DNA from: Motacilla alba alba
Lineage: Eukaryota > Chordata > Aves > Passeriformes > Motacillidae
Assembly (NCBI RefSeq): GCF_015832195.1
Contig: NC_052017.1
Span: 93,517,929 to 93,581,928 of the forward strand
Reading direction: 5' to 3'
Length of the DNA stretch: 64,000 bases
In this document: in pieces, positions 61,901-64,000 of the stretch
How positions within the stretch are numbered: position 1 is the first letter of the stretch
How the letters are laid out: every line of letters begins with the position of its first letter
Notes under the pieces: model-generated
The model's database searches: none
What the model saw: the letters and a program-made list of their open reading frames with translations, nothing else
What the model was told of the DNA's origin: nothing
Program-made: the position numbers and the translations under genes

Positions 61901-64000
61901 TGAATTTATAATATGTGCACACCCACATGTCTGTACATGTATCTAAAGTCACAAAGAAATAATGCTTCTTAACAAATAAGAGAGTAATTTATCTGTAATG
62001 TTTAATTTCTATCACTGCAGTAAAAAAAAAAATAGTCTGTTTAACTCCTTTGGTTATCATAGGATACAGACAATACCTGTTCATTCATGACTACTAATGC
62101 TTATGAGATGAATAGCAGCACACTCAACATATGGTATTTTGCAAGGTCAGTGCAATTCTCTAACTGAAAAGGTTTCTGTAAGAGCTAACAGAGAAGCAAA
62201 CAAAAGGAAGAATGTTAATGTCTAAAAACATGTACGTTTTACTAAAATTCTCACAGAAATTTGACAAATAAATAAAATTCAGTATTTTAAACACAGCAAA
62301 AATGTTCCTATTATAATTACTTGCAGAGAGAAGTAATATATTCTACCCTTAATAAAAGCATGAGATGTTCAGATTCTAAATTACAAAATGTAGACCAACA
62401 GACAGATTTCAGACAACATATCTTTCTGTGACCGAGCAACTCTCAGCAATCTTCTCAGACATTCCTACATCTGCAAAGGTACTGCTGGTTTACACACATC
62501 CCAAAACAACACAAAAATATCAAGAGCAGATATAGACAATGATCCTCCTCAACAATAGCTATATTCAAAGTAGAAGAAATTACAGAACATAGCGTCAGCT
62601 TTTCTCTTCCTTCTTATTTGTGTCTAGACAGACTGAGGCAAATGCAAGGCGTAAAGGGGGAAAAACCTTCAAATTCCAGACAACTAAAAATTAGGGGGGA
62701 CATTTTGTATTTCTTTTCTTCCTATTAAGTCTTGCTATTATTTTTTTTTTGTCTATAAAATGTGCCTTCTGGATGCCAATGCTTCCCCATAGATATACTG
62801 TCATCTTTGAGCAGTGTTAAAAGCTGTGCATTCTAATCTAAGTGGACATGAGATGCTATATATTGTACATGTGAGTAGCACAGCACATTGTGTTTGCTTC
62901 AGTGAGAATATTTACACTATAAATACACATCCATTGTTTGAAAAAGCAGACAGAGATCTGAAATGTAAGGATGCAGTTAAAAATACAAATATTCTCACAT
63001 AAAACCTTTCCACAACCTTGGAACTATGCTTTTGAAGGAATCTGTCTCTGCAGAGGTATTCTTTTCCATTCAAAAAGGGATTCAACATTGAATAAATTAT
63101 TTTGAAAAGCACCAAAAGTAATAATTGTATTTGGTTTTAGTAGTCTACAAAATTAAATGCAGTAAGCTCTTCAAGACCCAATTTTAAATCTTCCAAATAA
63201 ATAAATTTATTCAGAAGAAACACCTAAGCAGTGAAAGTCACAGTTCAGTAAAGGAACTGAATACTGAAATAATTTTCACTGAAATACCTATTTCATAGTT
63301 TTGACAAATAGGGATAGGTTTAGGTCTAAAATTCTTCACTAAATCAGGGCCTACTCTGTGACTAAACAATAGTGGCACAATGTGAGTGTTCACCATTCTT
63401 CAAGAGATGTATTGCCGCAGCTTCTAATATTTACCCAGCCAACAGGAGACAGCAGCTGCAGAAGTTTTCACAGCCCACACTGTCACCTTGCACAAACTGC
63501 ACTCCAGGCTGGGGGTGATTTCCACTGCACACAAGAACACATTTCATATCTTAGGAAAAAAAAACAGCTAGAAAAGACAATCTGTAGCCACACATCTCCC
63601 TCATTATGGAAAAACAAGAGGCAGATGAAAAAACCCAAATGATTTACAGATACGTTTCCAGAATACAGAGTCATGAGAGTTTTACAGAGGAATCCAAAGT
63701 CTCACATTGTGAGAGTTTAACGTGCGTGCTGGAAGATTTGTGAATCTTCTGTATTAGTATATACAAATGTTCATACAAAATTCTGGCACAGATGCTACAA
63801 ATCTGTGTGCATGTGTGTGTGTCTGTATTACAGTGTCACTATGGTGGAAAAATATGGCTTAGTTATGACAGTGGCTGAGGAGCAGCAGAGAATAGGAGGC
63901 AACCAGATAACCTTACTACAGAGGTTTGTGTCTTTCATTTCTAATTGCAGCAAAATGGGGGCAAAATACTAGAACTGCCTACCCTCTAATTCTAATGCCA
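58984..64000 (-). other. TSHZ1: TSHZ1 intron (partial), no exon found
   Basis: This is the intron upstream of the large TSHZ1 exon; its donor side lies beyond the window. It is AT-rich and unique-looking, with short A and T runs (61220-61240, 61628-61643, 62740-62750) and a short TG-rich stretch near 63800-63822. I saw no match for the short first coding exon, which in this family encodes a basic MPRRKQQAPRR-type start and sits in GC-rich DNA. The reading frames present, such as 60480-60992 on the minus strand, have no recognisable domain. Confidence 0.8.

Noticed and set aside
1..64000. CRISPR arrays, tRNA or rRNA genes, prophage or operon-like structures
   Set aside because: None was seen; repeats are vertebrate-type microsatellites, LINE and LTR fragments, and no cloverleaf with A/B boxes was recognised by eye.

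Overview
The window looks like bird genomic DNA, most likely from a songbird. It is AT-rich and gene-poor. It holds two 3'-end fragments of CR1 LINEs, a solo retroviral-type LTR that resembles passerine elements I remember, and many simple repeats. No bacterial-style gene packing, CRISPR array, rRNA or tRNA gene was seen. The species call rests on these repeats and on the form of the one gene; it was not searched against a database.

The only convincing protein-coding gene is TSHZ1 (teashirt zinc finger homeobox 1), on the minus strand. Its large last coding exon runs from 58981 down to the TAG stop at 55797. It encodes about 1,061 residues with five C2H2 zinc fingers, a homeodomain and a CtBP-type motif, with no frameshift or internal stop. 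The exon begins at a splice acceptor at 58982-58983. The apparent start at 58961 is a TTG leucine codon inside the exon, not an initiator. The short first coding exon lies upstream, beyond the right edge (above 64000), so 58982-64000 is intron. The 3' UTR probably runs to about 54500, where three overlapping AATAAA hexamers (minus strand) lie at 54526-54541.

Positions 1 to about 54500 are intergenic DNA downstream of TSHZ1, in keeping with the gene desert known beside this gene in vertebrates. They hold a diverged ~55-bp tandem repeat (367-745), a solo LTR with near-perfect flanking duplications (6517-6863), CR1 fragments (9396-9645 and 26859-27258), a (GAAAAA)n array (19710-19834), a 38-base poly(A) run (21630-21667), a G14 tract (37156-37169) and a TG/GA array (46872-46969). 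Several unique, motif-rich stretches look like conserved non-coding enhancers: 11940-12420, 33141-33640, 34760-35100, 35630-35880, 42440-42760 and 47080-47680. That is judged by texture only and needs an alignment.

The most unusual structures are inverted repeats: a fold-back of about 218 bp (44311-44528) with a perfect 20-bp core arm, and three compact perfect hairpins (12987-13012, 34284-34322, 51264-51294). No new multi-gene system was found. The likely biology is one dosage-sensitive developmental regulator with its cis-regulatory landscape.
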